34,380 nt of DNA from Paracoccaceae bacterium (GTDB taxonomy: Bacteria > Pseudomonadota > Alphaproteobacteria > Rhodobacterales > Rhodobacteraceae), in NCBI GenBank assembly GCA_021296235.1, contig JAGWAS010000004.1, positions 1-34,380 of the forward strand, given 5' to 3'. A program made the position numbers and the translations under genes. Each line of letters opens with the position of its first letter. Within the stretch, counting starts at the first letter, position 1. The notes under the pieces are model-generated. The model saw nothing but the letters and a program-made list of their open reading frames with translations, had not been told where the DNA came from and ran no database searches. Below, in pieces: positions 33,538 to 34,380 of the stretch.

Positions 33538-34232
33538 TGCTTGAGGTCGACGCCATCCATGCCGCCTATGGTCAGGTGAAAGTGCTATTTGGGCTGTCCA
33601 TCACCGTGCGTCCCGGCGAAATCCATTGCCTGCTCGGCCGCAATGGCGCCGGCAAGACAACAACGGTTAAATCCATCATGGGCTTGGTGCCGCTTCTTTC
33701 GGGAACGGTGACAATGGACGGCGAACATCTGTCTGAACTTGAACCATACGAGATTCCCGGAAGGCGGGTCGGGCTGATCCCCCAGGGGCGACGGCTGTTC
33801 GCTGAACTTACGGTCGAGGAAAACCTCGAAATCGGTTTGCTGGTGCGCAATACCGGCGACGCCGCCAAGGAACGGGTTCTTGACATGTTTCCAAGGCTGA
33901 GGGAACGATTGCAGCAGCCTGCGGCAACTCTCTCTGGTGGTGAGCAGCAAATGCTTGCTGTGGCAAGGGCCCTTTGCATTGAGCCCAAGGTTCTGCTTCT
34001 TGACGAGCCAACCGAGGGTTTGCAGCCCTCAATGATTGAACTGATAAGATCTGCCCTCAAACGGCTCAGGGATGAGGGAGTGGCAATTCTGCTGGTTGAG
34101 CAGAGAATCGATGCTGTTCTTTCTGTGGCCGACAGAGTTTCGTTCATCGAAAATGGACGCAATGTCGAAACCTTGCCTGCTGAAGAGGCCGTAAGGGACA
34201 GGGGGAAGCTCGCCAAATATCTTGGCGTCTGA
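33537..34232 (+). CDS. LivF-type ABC ATPase
   Basis: This is a 231-residue ATP-binding subunit that pairs with LivG. It has Walker A GRNGAGKTT (about 34-42), the LivF-typical GLIPQGRRLFAELTVEENLEIG segment, signature LSGGEQQMLAVARAL, Walker B VLLLDEPTEGLQP and switch His replaced by Gln in LLVEQRID, which is normal for LivF. It starts on the last base of the LivG stop codon. It is the last gene of the importer in the window; no intrinsic terminator is obvious in the 148 bases that follow. Confidence 0.92.
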   Translation: MLEVDAIHAAYGQVKVLFGLSITVRPGEIHCLLGRNGAGKTTTVKSIMGLVPLLSGTVTMDGEHLSELEPYEIPGRRVGLIPQGRRLFAELTVEENLEIGLLVRNTGDAAKERVLDMFPRLRERLQQPAATLSGGEQQMLAVARALCIEPKVLLLDEPTEGLQPSMIELIRSALKRLRDEGVAILLVEQRIDAVLSVADRVSFIENGRNVETLPAEEAVRDRGKLAKYLGV

Positions 34233-34288
34233 AAACAATCAGGCAACTGAAGGCCGATTGTGTCAGCTGTACCAATGATCCGATATCG

Positions 34289-34380
34289 GGCTCTGTTGCA
34301 GAAATTTGCCGGAGTTGCCGGTTGTGTGATCTGGCACCGCCTTTCCTCAAAATCCCTGCTGGATCGCGATTTGTTCAAGT
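34289..34380. mobile_element. Possible terminus of an IS5/IS6-type insertion sequence
   Basis: The sequence GGCTCTGTTGCAGAAAT, starting at 34289, resembles terminal inverted repeats of IS5 (IS903-like) and IS6 family elements, which often begin GGCT(C/T)TGTTGCA. It lies 56 bases after the last importer gene and runs to the window end, so neither the transposase nor the other end can be seen. A small palindrome CCGATATCGG (34280-34289) abuts it. The call rests on one short match. Confidence 0.3.

Noticed and set aside
1..34380. CRISPR arrays, tRNA or rRNA genes, prophage modules
   Set aside because: No regularly spaced direct repeats, no cloverleaf with a CCA-proximal TTCGA arm, and no phage structural or integrase genes were found by reading.

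Overview
The window reads as an ordinary chromosomal segment of an alphaproteobacterium, most likely a Rhodobacterales- or Rhizobiales-type heterotroph. The reasons are a cysteine-free L33 ribosomal protein of alphaproteobacterial type, crotonyl-CoA carboxylase/reductase (marker enzyme of the ethylmalonyl-CoA pathway), a TauE/SafE permease paired with an Alph_Pro_TM (TIGR02186) protein, a DUF3726 protein, and three separate ABC importers. No rRNA, tRNA, CRISPR array, prophage or complete insertion sequence was seen. Lineage is inferred from gene content only.

Layout. (1) 693-10010, plus strand: xdhA-xdhB-xdhC followed without a break by a four-gene BMP-type nucleoside/nucleobase ABC importer (ATPase, two permeases, binding protein). 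Genes overlap or nearly touch up to the second permease, so purine uptake and hypoxanthine/xanthine oxidation appear to be one operon. A DUF899 thioredoxin-like gene follows (10123-10725). (2) 11070-17634, minus strand: betC (choline sulfatase), betA (choline dehydrogenase), an M19 dipeptidase-like protein that lacks three of the five zinc ligands, an unrecognised 563-residue protein and a DUF3726 protein. The last three genes are joined by ATGA stop-start overlaps. No betB, betI or choline transporter lies in the window. (3) 18361-20048, plus strand: TauE/SafE permease and TIGR02186 membrane protein. (4) 20055-23236, minus strand: ccr, preceded by a striking 15-bp-arm inverted repeat, then a hipB-hipA toxin-antitoxin pair with a recognisable promoter. 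(5) 23800-23967, plus strand: rpmG (L33). (6) 24615-27696, plus strand: a CUT2-type sugar ABC importer (binding protein, permease, single-domain ATPase) and a 62-residue membrane protein. There is a perfect 20-bp palindrome downstream of a candidate promoter and an 11-bp-stem hairpin after the binding-protein gene. (7) 28094-34232, plus strand: a polytopic membrane protein and a complete LivJHMGF-type branched-chain amino acid/amide ABC importer. The last ~90 bases begin with a sequence resembling an IS5/IS6-type terminal repeat.

Taken together the segment is about scavenging small nitrogen- and carbon-containing compounds (purines, choline sulfate, a sugar or polyol, amino acids or amides) plus C2 assimilation. 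The least understood parts are the degenerate M19 / 563-aa / DUF3726 trio attached to the choline-sulfate genes and several dyad-symmetric intergenic sequences that look like regulator sites.
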